From NCBI GenBank assembly GCA_039545275.1, contig BCHS01000003.1:310001-374000 (forward strand): DNA of 64,000 nt, in the 5' to 3' direction. Positions 11,535 to 20,949 of the stretch are shown here, piece by piece; within the stretch, counting starts at the first letter, position 1, and each line of letters opens with the position of its first letter. Source of the stretch: Pseudomicrostroma phylloplanum (taxonomy: Eukaryota > Basidiomycota > Exobasidiomycetes > Microstromatales). Both the position numbers and the translations under genes were made by a program. The notes beneath the pieces are model-generated. The model ran no database searches. It was not told the DNA's origin and saw nothing but the letters and a program-made list of their open reading frames with translations.

Positions 11535-12070
11535 AGACCAATGATGTTCCGCTCCAATGTAGATGTCATGTCCCCCACGCCCGTCACCTTACTGCAATCT
11601 TTCATGTTTCTTCTCACTCCTTGTACGGCTTTGGCCGGCCGCCGTAATTCCGTCTGTGCCTGGCGTCGCCGGCCTTTTGCTTATTCCGCGTTTGGGCGGA
11701 GTTCCAAGGCGATGGGGATTACGCCCGACCGGACGTCTCCCCTCGACCACGTACCTCTGCCTTTCCTTGTTTCTCATCGATCTTCCCGTCATAATCCTCC
11801 CCGTCGTGCCTTTGACATATCCAACCCAGATCATCTATACGAAGATAGATACCCTGCACTTTGAGTGCTCTGCTGATCTTCACGACCAAGGCAGACTTAT
11901 ACCATTCCAACGCTCAGCCAGCCGCCTTGCAGGCGAAGGTCGCGTCTCTGATCTGAACCTCTTTCACGTCAGCTTCTTACGCTTTCGACTAACCAGAGCT
12001 ACCTGGTCACCTCTTGGCAGACGTCCACTGCTTTCCACCGGATCTACCCAACTCTCATACCCTGCCAATC
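11535..12070. promoter_or_regulatory. Intergenic region upstream of the RING gene
   Basis: It contains the 3' flank of NMD3 and the promoter/leader of the following gene. Pyrimidine-rich stretches occur around 11750-11810. No gene is seen. Confidence 0.45.
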
Positions 12071-14578
12071 ATGTCGCTGCGTATGCTTCATCTTGACTCG
12101 CTCCGGGACACCGGGTCTCGCAACAGGCAAACGGATGTGGAGATGCAAGCCCCAACGCAAAGATACCCGACCAGTCCCCTCGGTGGACCTTCCGGAGCCC
12201 ACGACGGAGCGTTGTTCCGTACTGGTAATTCGTCGGCTGTCGCCCCGGCTCCGCCACTCGACGTACCCGGAACCGATGCTGCCGCACCTGCGCCTACTGC
12301 TGGTGGCGAGAATGCTACTCCGGCCGCTGAGGCTCGCCGAGGTCGCTTTACGAGAGGAGCCATCCAGTCGCGCATCAGCGCTATGAGGGAGAGGGGTACA
12401 ACGAGAGACAGAGAGAGGGCGGACAACTTTACAAGAGCTTTCAATCGTCTGCAGCTGGCTCAGCATATGCAGGATCTTGGTCTGACAACGGGCGGTGCTG
12501 CAGCAACCCCTGTAACGCCCCTCCGAGCTGGAGGCGCAGCATCCACGTCTGCTCTCATAGCTGGCAGGAAGGACGCAAGGGCCAAGAAGGAGAGGGAAGA
12601 GGCGTCGACGCTGGTCGGACCCAGCCTGTCTAATTACTTTGGAAGCGGCAGCTCATCGAGTGGGACGGTAGGCGGTAGCAGCTCAGCACCCAACGCTGCC
12701 TCCAATTCAACTGCTGCTGCAGCCAACGGCGAGGCATCCGGTGCGGCAGGACCGCCCGAGACGCCTGGCTTCGGGAGCAGAGGCATGGCACGTCTGGGCA
12801 GCCGTGGCCGAGCAAGAGGTGCGAGCTTGAGCGGTCTGAGCGCTCTTGGCCAGTACGGAGAAGCGTCCGACTCCCAAGCTTCGTTTGGTGATCTGCAGCA
12901 AGGACCGCTATCGACGCATCTCGAAGCGCCTCCCACACAATTGGATGCTATGACGGAGGCAGTGGCCATGGCGGAAGGCATCGACATCGAGGTGCTCAAG
13001 CAATGGATAGAGAAGAGTCTGGATAATCTGGGAGCAGTCCAGATCGACGGAACGGGCGAAGAAGCCGTCGAGAAAGCGATGAGTACTCCCAGCCACTGCA
13101 CCACTCTGCAGAGCTATGTGAACCTAAAGCGCAACACTATCCGTCTCATGGCCTCGTCGAGCGAGGCTGGTGGTGTGGCATCCACAGCCGTTGGCTACGG
13201 AACTTCGATGTCTGTAGCTGTCGAGGGCTCGTCAGACGCGCTAGTCAGCCATCCGCTCGAGCAAGTGGGCAAGGATGGCGACGAAGCCGCCTTCACGTCT
13301 GCTAGAAGCATGCCCATCATCCAGGAGTCGGACCTCCGACCTGCTCGGTCTCTGAGTATGATGCCAGACTATGATTCGTCAGCCCTTGGATCCTCTTCAA
13401 CGCTTGGACCAGCGACACATCAGCTGCACTTCGAGTACGACTGCAGTTCACCTGCAGCGTCGATTCAGATCTTCCTCAGAGCTAGCAGGAAACACGGCTC
13501 GTGGCAGGCGTGGGCGCAAAAGCAGGCAGAGGCTGGCTACGAGAATGGGACAAATTATCAGGATCCGGCAAGCATGTCGCTGTATCAGCAGAGAGGGCCA
13601 GCACCTCATGTCCTCGGCTGGCCTGTGCACTCCAGCATGGTCAAGAATGGTTTCGCTCAGCCAGTCAAGGCGTCCCTGTCTTTGAAGCTCTCGCTTTATG
13701 CTCCTCCTGCAGCTGCAACTGGCGAAGCGGTCAGTACCGGCGCTACTGCTCCTGCAGATGCAGCTTCAAGCAGCGTGCCAAACGGAGGTACAGCAGCCCT
13801 GTCAAGCTCGGTGCCAGCCGCTCAATCGCAACCTCTGGAAACCGTAGTGGCGGTGCCGGAAGAGGAGACGAAGGAGCAGAGAGCGGCCCGTGAAAAGGCC
13901 GAGCGCGAGACGCTGAAGCTCTCCATTGTCATCGAGGGCCTCAATGAGGCTGGCCGACCCTACGCTCAGCCCAACCTCCAGACGACATACATGCGCCTCA
14001 TTTCACTACCACTGCGTTCCTCCGCCCCGTCCTCGGAAGGGGTGACGCAGCAAGAGACCAAGAGGACCTGGACGGCCCAGGTGGAAGGTCAAGAGGCCGA
14101 AATTGGCCCGCACCGCTTCCAACTGCAGGAGCTGTACGGTCTCTCTTCGCGTCCACCCCCCGTCATCCCCGTGCAGACTGCCGAAGCTGCAGATGGCGAG
14201 GCTGCTGCTGCTGGTGAAGCCGGTGCAGCAGACCTAGCCGGCGCCACCGCGGGCGACGAAACGTTTGCGCTGGACATGGACGCCCTTGCCGACGGGTCCA
14301 CCGGCTCCGAGTGCCTCATCTGCCTCTCTGCCCCAACCAACACGCTCCTCCTCCCCTGCACACACGGCTTATGTCTGGACTGTTCAGTGCAGCTCAAGGA
14401 TTCGGTCAAAGCTCAGCGAGAGGCGGAGCGCAAGAGGGGCAAGGTGCCAAAGAAGAAGTATAACTGCCCAATGTGCAGGAGAGGGTTCACTAGTATGCTC
14501 CATCTGAGGGTGGCGGGTGAAGAAGAGGAGGGCGAGGGTGAGAAGAAGAGGCTGGAGTCGCTGGAGGAGATGAGATGA
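12071..14578 (+). CDS. RING-type E3 ubiquitin ligase, MGRN1/RNF157-like
   Basis: A single exon encodes 835 residues from the ATG at 12071. The frame is open further upstream but has no earlier ATG. The N-terminal 440 residues are low-complexity (Ala/Ser/Gly-rich). The stretch from about 455 to 700 resembles the beta-rich region upstream of the RING in MGRN1/RNF157/LOG2 ligases, beginning LHFEYDCSSPAASIQIFLRA. A C3HC4 RING lies at about 747-800: CLICLSAPTNTLLLPCTHGL, then CLDC and CPMCRRGF. It is stretched by a basic Lys/Arg-rich insert between the second and last Cys pairs. Family members attach ubiquitin to membrane-traffic and signalling substrates; the fungal substrate is unknown. An acidic Glu/Lys tail ends the protein. 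Confidence 0.75.
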   Translation: MSLRMLHLDSLRDTGSRNRQTDVEMQAPTQRYPTSPLGGPSGAHDGALFRTGNSSAVAPAPPLDVPGTDAAAPAPTAGGENATPAAEARRGRFTRGAIQSRISAMRERGTTRDRERADNFTRAFNRLQLAQHMQDLGLTTGGAAATPVTPLRAGGAASTSALIAGRKDARAKKEREEASTLVGPSLSNYFGSGSSSSGTVGGSSSAPNAASNSTAAAANGEASGAAGPPETPGFGSRGMARLGSRGRARGASLSGLSALGQYGEASDSQASFGDLQQGPLSTHLEAPPTQLDAMTEAVAMAEGIDIEVLKQWIEKSLDNLGAVQIDGTGEEAVEKAMSTPSHCTTLQSYVNLKRNTIRLMASSSEAGGVASTAVGYGTSMSVAVEGSSDALVSHPLEQVGKDGDEAAFTSARSMPIIQESDLRPARSLSMMPDYDSSALGSSSTLGPATHQLHFEYDCSSPAASIQIFLRASRKHGSWQAWAQKQAEAGYENGTNYQDPASMSLYQQRGPAPHVLGWPVHSSMVKNGFAQPVKASLSLKLSLYAPPAAATGEAVSTGATAPADAASSSVPNGGTAALSSSVPAAQSQPLETVVAVPEEETKEQRAAREKAERETLKLSIVIEGLNEAGRPYAQPNLQTTYMRLISLPLRSSAPSSEGVTQQETKRTWTAQVEGQEAEIGPHRFQLQELYGLSSRPPPVIPVQTAEAADGEAAAAGEAGAADLAGATAGDETFALDMDALADGSTGSECLICLSAPTNTLLLPCTHGLCLDCSVQLKDSVKAQREAERKRGKVPKKKYNCPMCRRGFTSMLHLRVAGEEEEGEGEKKRLESLEEMR

Positions 14579-14817
14579 GGTGAGGTCTTGAGAAGGGCTA
14601 CCTCGCTTTGGCCACGGAACGTTGCTTCTTAATCTCGCTATGGCTTGGGAACCTGTTATATTGCTATGTATTGTTCTGCCTTTCTTTCTCCCGCGCTTTT
14701 CCCCCGTCACCGTCTACTCCTTGTCTCCCATCTCTTGTCGTTGACCCTGTATCTGATCTGCTTCATCTCAAATCAGCGTTACCTCTCCCTAATGCGATGC
14801 GCTTCCGCCCGTCTGTC

Positions 14818-17094
14818 TCAAAGAGTCCCTCCCGTACGCGACAGTGCCTCTAGCTTCTGCAGCGTCTCGAGCAGGACAAGACGCTCCTTAAGCGCAAGTC
14901 GTAAAGCGCACGATTGCAGATACTGCTCTTCCGCTGTACTTGGTTCAACCCGAGCCGTGGGAATAGCGATGGAGTCTCGTCTGGCTTCTACGAGGGTGTA
15001 CAGCATGCTCGCTGCGGAGGAAAGGATGCGTGACTGCAGAGCGCGCTCCTCTCTGTCCCTGGCAAGGATCGTTCCGATCGCCTCCTTTGGCCTTGTGACT
15101 CCTGCGAGTCTCGCAGCGGCGCACTGTTCCACACTCTCCAGCAACTGTACGAGCCGCTCTTGACTCCATTCTGCCTGGCTTTTCGAGGGGGTATCGCGGA
15201 CGAGAGCCGCGAGAACGCAGATTGTCCACAGCGGTCTGCTGATCCTGCCGCGGCCGTCGATGAACAGCGGCAGCACCTCGTCCGCCGTGTATTCTCCATC
15301 GCCAACACTGGAAGGAACCAAGAGCTCGCTACAGGCGTCTCCGGTGGGGATGTGCATGAGGACAAAGGGGCTTTGCTTTGGTAGTGGGAGAAGACGACTG
15401 GTTGGAGCAGATGCTGCGAGCGGGGCACTTGGCCTTTCGGTCGATGTGTAAATGGGTTCAGCTGAGGTGAAGAGCGCTTCCGTGACGTCTGCTTCGCCCC
15501 CTGCAAGAGTGCTGACAAGGTGTGACCACCGATGTTGTGCACCAGAGTTCTTGCCATTCGTCGTCGAGCCATCGTCATGTTCGCTGTTGTCGTGTGATCT
15601 CTTCCTAGAGAAGGCCTGCCCCTCCTCTTCGTCACCCAGGCCAAGAGCCGCTAGGAGTTCTGTCCTCTCCACAGAGCTCCTCCAGTCCCAGGTGTGCCTT
15701 TCCCACCTGTTGACTGGTCCTGAGTCAGCAACAAAGCCATATGATGCAAGCAGCCGCGCGGGGGACAGCGGCCCATAGTTATTGAAGATCTCTACAGGCC
15801 GAGAAGGTGATGCGTACAGCGGCACGATTGTGGTCATGTAAATCAGATCTTCGTCATCGTCGTCATCGGCTTCGTCGTCGTCTCCTGAATTCTCCTTTCC
15901 GCGATTGCTGGGCTCTTGCTGTTCGCTGAATTTGCACCGCTTCCTACATCTTCCACTCTCACTGTCCGTCAGACTTCCACAGCGAGTACACACCAGGTCT
16001 TCGCACTCGAACTGTACGTGCTGCTGGACCTCCCCATCCTCCTCGCCTTCCTCGGCAGGCTCGGCGTGGTTGAAGATGTCCGCCAGAGGGACGAGGGCCA
16101 GGCCGTGGTAGGTGTCACATACGAATGCACGTGAGGATACGAGCGAGTAGGAGCCGAGGAAGTCGCTCCACACGAAATTAGGCTGTTTTCTGCTTATGGC
16201 CGGGTCCGGGCTGGTGAAAAACGGGAGCACCGTCTGTACGTAGAAGTGCCGTAGGAGTGAGAGACTTGTTGCGTCGCTCGAATGAGATGGCCAGCCAGAA
16301 CTCGTTGCTGGGTCATGAGCCCGCAGCTCAGCCCGCTGGAGCAATCTACCCGTCTCGCTCCCTTGCAGAACAGTATCGCCCAGGGCCGGCGCATGCTCAC
16401 CTCGCTCCAGCGCTAGGCAGATGCCAAATCGCCCGCCGGGTCTCTCGCGAGGCAAGGACTGTACGTAACCGTGAAAGGCGCTGGCTTCTCCAATGTGCTT
16501 CTCGTACAGGAGGCAGAAGCTCAGCAGGAGACCAGACGTGGCCTGGGGACCAAAGACAGGATCGATGTCGAGTGTTGCCAGGTGTGGCCGCAGAGCGGAA
16601 GTCCGGGGAGAAAGGCAAGCCGTCTTTGGGACGAGGGCTATCGGCGTGCCGGACGGGATCGGCAGAGGTGAAGAAGTGGGCGAGAGGAAGATGCCCATAG
16701 GACGATTTGCATTATGCCCTGCTGATGGCTCCTCCTTCGGGCTCTCCGCGTCGAGACCATCGCCCAGAGGCTGTATGGTCAGATCCGGGTGGAGCCAGAT
16801 GTCGTGCTCCCGAAGCCATTGCAAGATTGCAATTGTCCCCGGGTCCACATCGTTGCTGAGGTCTCCTTTGACGCTAACGTCGACGTCACGGCTTGTCTTC
16901 ATGCCATGGCCGCAAGCAAAAGTGTATAGAGACTGGTCAAGGCTCTCCTTGAGGCGGAGAAAGGAAGCTCCTCGACGGAAACGCGGAAAAGGCGGCAAGA
17001 TGCAGTGACGGCCGTGCACGACGTCGAGTGCATGAAGGTGCATCCTGCCAAGTCTATCATCACTTCCCATCAAGCTCCTCCCACACCTCGCCAT
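14818..17094 (-). CDS. SET-domain protein lysine methyltransferase (SETD6/RKM-like)
   Basis: A single exon encodes 758 residues if it starts at the ATG at 17094. The split SET domain is recognisable from PLADIFNHAE (about 337-346) and the downstream NYG motif in EIFNNYGPLSPARLLASYGF (about 435-454), the SAM-binding and catalytic core of RKM/SETD3/SETD6-type enzymes that methylate ribosomal proteins and other non-histone targets. Between them is an insert with four or more Cys (CEDLVCTRCGSLTDSESGRC) and a long Asp/Glu run. The C-terminal third would be the Rubisco-LSMT-like substrate-binding domain. The ATG overlaps the ATG of the divergent zinc-finger gene; in-frame ATGs at 17070 and 17043 are alternative starts. 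Confidence 0.8.
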   Translation of the reverse strand: MARCGRSLMGSDDRLGRMHLHALDVVHGRHCILPPFPRFRRGASFLRLKESLDQSLYTFACGHGMKTSRDVDVSVKGDLSNDVDPGTIAILQWLREHDIWLHPDLTIQPLGDGLDAESPKEEPSAGHNANRPMGIFLSPTSSPLPIPSGTPIALVPKTACLSPRTSALRPHLATLDIDPVFGPQATSGLLLSFCLLYEKHIGEASAFHGYVQSLPRERPGGRFGICLALERGEHAPALGDTVLQGSETGRLLQRAELRAHDPATSSGWPSHSSDATSLSLLRHFYVQTVLPFFTSPDPAISRKQPNFVWSDFLGSYSLVSSRAFVCDTYHGLALVPLADIFNHAEPAEEGEEDGEVQQHVQFECEDLVCTRCGSLTDSESGRCRKRCKFSEQQEPSNRGKENSGDDDEADDDDDEDLIYMTTIVPLYASPSRPVEIFNNYGPLSPARLLASYGFVADSGPVNRWERHTWDWRSSVERTELLAALGLGDEEEGQAFSRKRSHDNSEHDDGSTTNGKNSGAQHRWSHLVSTLAGGEADVTEALFTSAEPIYTSTERPSAPLAASAPTSRLLPLPKQSPFVLMHIPTGDACSELLVPSSVGDGEYTADEVLPLFIDGRGRISRPLWTICVLAALVRDTPSKSQAEWSQERLVQLLESVEQCAAARLAGVTRPKEAIGTILARDREERALQSRILSSAASMLYTLVEARRDSIAIPTARVEPSTAEEQYLQSCALRLALKERLVLLETLQKLEALSRTGGTL

Positions 17095-19174
17095 GACTTC
17101 TTCTGAGGAAGAAGCCACCCCGATTCACATGCAGAGACATACTCCAAGGTGTCTCTCTGATTCATCTACTGCGGGACCTTCCCGCCGCCGGAGCACATCC
17201 GCGGCAAGCTCCAGCGCGACCTCGCAGTACGATGGACCCCGAGACGATCAATGGAAGGTAGGATCGGCATACGACTATGTCAATCCAGACCTCACCTCAG
17301 ACTGGGTGAAGTGTGCCATATGCTTGTTAGTGCTGCAGCGTAGAGACGACCTGTTCACTGTGACTGACCCGCGAATGCTCTCGTATGCCATATACAGAGG
17401 CCCCTTCTACGAACCTTGGGCTGCCACATCTTCGTGCTCCCACACGTTCTGCCGACACTGCATCCGCCAGCACCATAGCACCCTATGTCGAGATCGCCAA
17501 AATGACATGGAAGACGAGCCACTGCCGTGTCCATCTTGCCGCACGCTCAATCGGCTGTCGTCATACCGCGCAGCTCAGCCTCTGATCAGAAATCTGGTAG
17601 ACAGCCTTAAAGTGTACTGTCCGGTCAAAAATCGAGGATGTGGATGGACCGGCGAGAGAGAGTCTGTGGAGCATCATCTGGCGAAAGAGTGTGGCTTCGT
17701 ATGGGTTGGGGAATTTGATGGGGATGACCGGTTCGAAGACCCCTCATCTGATGGTGCAGACACACCTGCTGACCTTCACGAAGAAGGCCTGCAGAGGCAT
17801 AGGGGAAGCCGATGCCAATGCGGAGCTAGAGTCATGCGGAAGGATTGGGATGATCACTGCAATGAAGGATGCTCGGTCGCTTGGCAGCGCTGCAAACATT
17901 GCGAGGCCTGGCTACAGGGCCAGGAAACGGCAGAGGTGAGTCCAAGGCCTGCCATATTCAAAGGCGGTAACCATAGTGATGCTGACACAAAGACCCTCGC
18001 GATGCGAATTCGACAGTCTCATCAAGAGACTTGCGCAGCAGCACCTACGGCATGCCAACACTGTGCTGAGATAGTGCTTAGGAGAGATCTGCAGGCCCAC
18101 GAGCACGAAGAATGCCCCAGCATACCCGTCTCATGCTCTATGGCTCAATTTGGCTGCTCTTGGAAAGGTCCGAGAGGCTCTCTAGGCCTCGGTGCAAGAG
18201 TCTGCGGCCCATTGGAGCAGCATTGCCACAATCTTACATGTGCATTTCTACCTCTTGCATCTTATTTGCAAGCGTCCAACCAACGTCTGCATCTCCTCGA
18301 GGCCGAGAATGCTTCTCTCAAGCTCGATGTCAGCCGAAGCAAGGCTGCCATGGAAGCCAACGAAGAGCTACTCAGGAGCTGTGTGGACACATTGGGAGCT
18401 TGGTGCCAAAAGACTGGCGCGGCAGAAAACAGAGCTCGTGGGTCTGCGCCTCAAGCTGATCCAGCTCGCCGACTTTCTGGTCGAAGGGGTAGAGCCCATT
18501 ACGAAGATGATCTCGCAGCGTGGCCATTCACGGCAGAGTCGGACTATCGTTCCTCTTTTGAGGGCCAGCGAGTTTCCGGACCCACACTGTCGCAATCTGC
18601 GTCCTCTGTCGCACACCAGGCCAGCCAACCTTCACGGCTCGAACATACCATCAATGACCTCATCAACTCCATCTCAGCCCTCACCACGCAGGACGCTACT
18701 CTCACCAGTCTCCTCCACGAGTCCAGAAGAGAGTCCATCTATGCAAGCGTCGAAGTCGCCCGCCTAGTAGAGGAAGTCGCAAACATTCGGCATGGGCTCC
18801 ACAACGTTGCCAGGCACCTCCAGGTGCGGCAGAGTGGCTGGCGTAGTGGAGGCGTTGGCTCGGGGCCAGGCCATGGAAGCGTAGGCGGGGAGGAACCGAA
18901 GCCTAGATCCGCTCCTTTGACATCTTCCAGTGCGCCGAGCCAGAAGAGCAGTGCCGACAACGGGCTGGAGCCCGGTATGCCATCTCCGTTTGAGCAAGGC
19001 AGAGGACTGGGAATGGGAAATCTGCCCTTCCTACCTCACGGCCCTGCCCTGCCGCATTCGCCATACCACCACCCAGGCTACCAGCCCCACGGCCTAGCGT
19101 ATCCCCCTTCCCTCCCGGTGCCCATGCCGGGAGTGCGTCGCTTCTGGTCTGGCTTCGAGCAGACGAAGCTGTAG
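17093..19174 (+). CDS. RING and TRAF-type zinc-finger protein
   Basis: A single exon encodes 693 residues. After a Ser-rich leader, a RING finger starts at about residue 74 (CAICLLVLQRRDD) and continues through CSHTFCRHCIRQHH to CPSCR. It has an unusually long loop of about 30 residues between the first and second Cys pairs. TRAF-type zinc fingers follow at about 175-380 (for example CPVKNRGCGWTG, CQCGARVMRKDWDDHC, CQHCAEIVLRRDLQAHEHEEC). A coiled-coil-like segment lies at about 390-430. The C-terminal 200 residues are disordered, Pro/Gly-rich, and carry no MATH domain. It is probably a ubiquitin ligase or scaffold; the pathway is unknown. The start at 17093 is the first ATG, with M13 (17129) as the alternative. 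Confidence 0.8.
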   Translation: MTSSEEEATPIHMQRHTPRCLSDSSTAGPSRRRSTSAASSSATSQYDGPRDDQWKVGSAYDYVNPDLTSDWVKCAICLLVLQRRDDLFTVTDPRMLSYAIYRGPFYEPWAATSSCSHTFCRHCIRQHHSTLCRDRQNDMEDEPLPCPSCRTLNRLSSYRAAQPLIRNLVDSLKVYCPVKNRGCGWTGERESVEHHLAKECGFVWVGEFDGDDRFEDPSSDGADTPADLHEEGLQRHRGSRCQCGARVMRKDWDDHCNEGCSVAWQRCKHCEAWLQGQETAEVSPRPAIFKGGNHSDADTKTLAMRIRQSHQETCAAAPTACQHCAEIVLRRDLQAHEHEECPSIPVSCSMAQFGCSWKGPRGSLGLGARVCGPLEQHCHNLTCAFLPLASYLQASNQRLHLLEAENASLKLDVSRSKAAMEANEELLRSCVDTLGAWCQKTGAAENRARGSAPQADPARRLSGRRGRAHYEDDLAAWPFTAESDYRSSFEGQRVSGPTLSQSASSVAHQASQPSRLEHTINDLINSISALTTQDATLTSLLHESRRESIYASVEVARLVEEVANIRHGLHNVARHLQVRQSGWRSGGVGSGPGHGSVGGEEPKPRSAPLTSSSAPSQKSSADNGLEPGMPSPFEQGRGLGMGNLPFLPHGPALPHSPYHHPGYQPHGLAYPPSLPVPMPGVRRFWSGFEQTKL

Positions 19175-19280
19175 TCTGCGTCATTCTCTTCCAATACCAT
19201 CGACAGCCTCGCCTACGATCGATGAGAACTTCTGCCTGTGTGATCTGCTGGATGGTATCAGTATTGCAATATGAATGCTC

Positions 19281-20339
19281 TTATGCCCGCGTCCCGTCCC
19301 CGTCTCTCCAACCCCGCATCTTCTCTTCTTCTCTAGCCCCGCCATTTGTTGCGGCCCTTTCTCTTTGATACTCCTGCCTGCTTCCAGCACCAGGTCCATC
19401 TGCTCCAGTGGGATGATTACCACCAGCGTATGGATCCCTCGAGGCTTCTTGCGTATCCACTGCCATAGCTCCAGACCCACTCCTCCAATCCCCGCCGCTC
19501 TTCGCCTTCTTCCAACTCGGCACGTCTCCCCCTGCATCTCCAGCGCCCGCAACATCTTCCCTCTCCTTCCATCCCTTCTTGGCCTCCTTCTCTGCCCTCT
19601 TGCGCTCCCTCAATTCCACTGCTAGCTCATGCTGTAGATCTCTCACGAGTGAGGGAGAGGCATACCGTAGATGCATAAAGTTGCAGAAGCCCCCACGGTT
19701 GCACTCGTTGGTCTCGTTTTGCCGGCAGCAGGCTTCGCGGAAATCTGTCACAGGAGAGAGCTCAGCGAAGAGCGGGCGGCCTGGTAAGCGGATGGAGAGG
19801 CGGCGGCGTCAGTACAGTCCCTAGCTTGCAATCAGTCTCGTCTCCTGACTTACCGTTGTACCATGCATCATTCAGGGCATTCACAGCCCTCTGAGCCTCC
19901 TCCTCCCATTCATACCTCGCATAAACATTCCCAATCAGATGATCTCCCACATTATCGCACACGTGCATCTCCACGAGTTGCCCAAACTTGGCCAACTCAA
20001 CAAAGAAGTCCTCATAGAAGTCGTCGAATTGATCCTGGAGCTCAGCGTCTGAGATCTTGCAGTCTGGGTCGCGATGCCGAGGGTTGTCGTACACATTCGA
20101 GACGAGGATGGTTTGAGAGAAGGCGGGCTTGGTGTGCTTGCGGGAACAGCGATCGCCGTGGCGGCAAGCTCCGATCTGGGCAAGGCAAGGTCAGAAGGGT
20201 CAGACAAGATGAGTCGAGGTTCACCTAGTTTGCCTGAAGGTTTGACAGTCTCCCCGTAGAGCTCACTCACCTTGTAGTAGAAGGAGCAATTGACCTTGTC
20301 CTGCTCAGTCCCATAGATGCTCGCGAGGAAGGAAGCCAT
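19281..20339 (-). CDS. U2AF1: U2AF small subunit (U2AF35/U2AF23)
   Basis: It recognises the AG at the 3' splice site as part of the U2AF heterodimer. Three exons (20339-20271, 20175-19854, 19780-19281) give 891 nt and 296 residues, with junction phases 0 and 1. The order is diagnostic: zinc finger 1 (C18 onward, CSFYYKIGACRHGDRC, completed across intron 1), a U2AF-homology RRM including DDFYEDFFVELAKFGQLVEM and GNVYARYEWEEEA, then zinc finger 2 (CCRQNETNECNRGGFC, about 148-163). The C-terminus is Arg/Glu/Gly-rich rather than a long pure RS domain, as in many fungi. The third residue block EQDKVNCSFYYK matches the family exactly in style. It is divergent from ADA2 across 610 bases. Confidence 0.95.
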
Positions 20340-20949
20340 TGCTGCAGGTCAGAGCCGACTTGAAGATGCAAGGTTCGACTTGAATGAAGAGAAATTAAAT
20401 GCCTTTTCCTGATGAGATGAGGATGCGGAGAACAACTAGCTCAATTGGACCGCAAAGCAGAGAGGAAGATCAGCGGGCAGGTCCTGCTACTAAGAGGTGG
20501 TGGTCAGTGGCCTCAGCCACATTTGTGCCTCGGCTGATCGGGCGGAAGGACGCTTCTCGGGGCCGCGCGCTCTTTCCGCTCCGCTCGCCCCGCCCCCGCC
20601 ATCTACCGCCCTTCCGCCATTGTTGATTGTCCGTCTCGTCTCCACTACCACCTCTTGCAACCTCCTTCCTAACGCAAGATCGCAACACATAGTCTGACGC
20701 GATAATCACGTTGACCGCCCAGACATATTACCACTTGACACCACAGGTCGCGCCTTTCAGAGCGCCGTCTCCATACCTTCGCGCTGTCAAGTCGCCCTGG
20801 GCCACTTCCGTCGAAGAAACAACGGCTCGCACAGACATTTCGTGGTCCGGACCTACCTTCTCCGTCATCTACCCATCGAGGTCGTACACCTCGGCCTAGT
20901 CACATGATCACGCTTTGTCGCTCGTCATAGAAGCTCAACAGGAGCGACT
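20340..20949. promoter_or_regulatory. Divergent promoter, U2AF1 / ADA2
   Basis: This stretch separates two divergent nuclear genes. It includes a GC-rich block around 20555-20600 and no convincing gene. Short open frames on both strands lack protein character. Confidence 0.5.
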
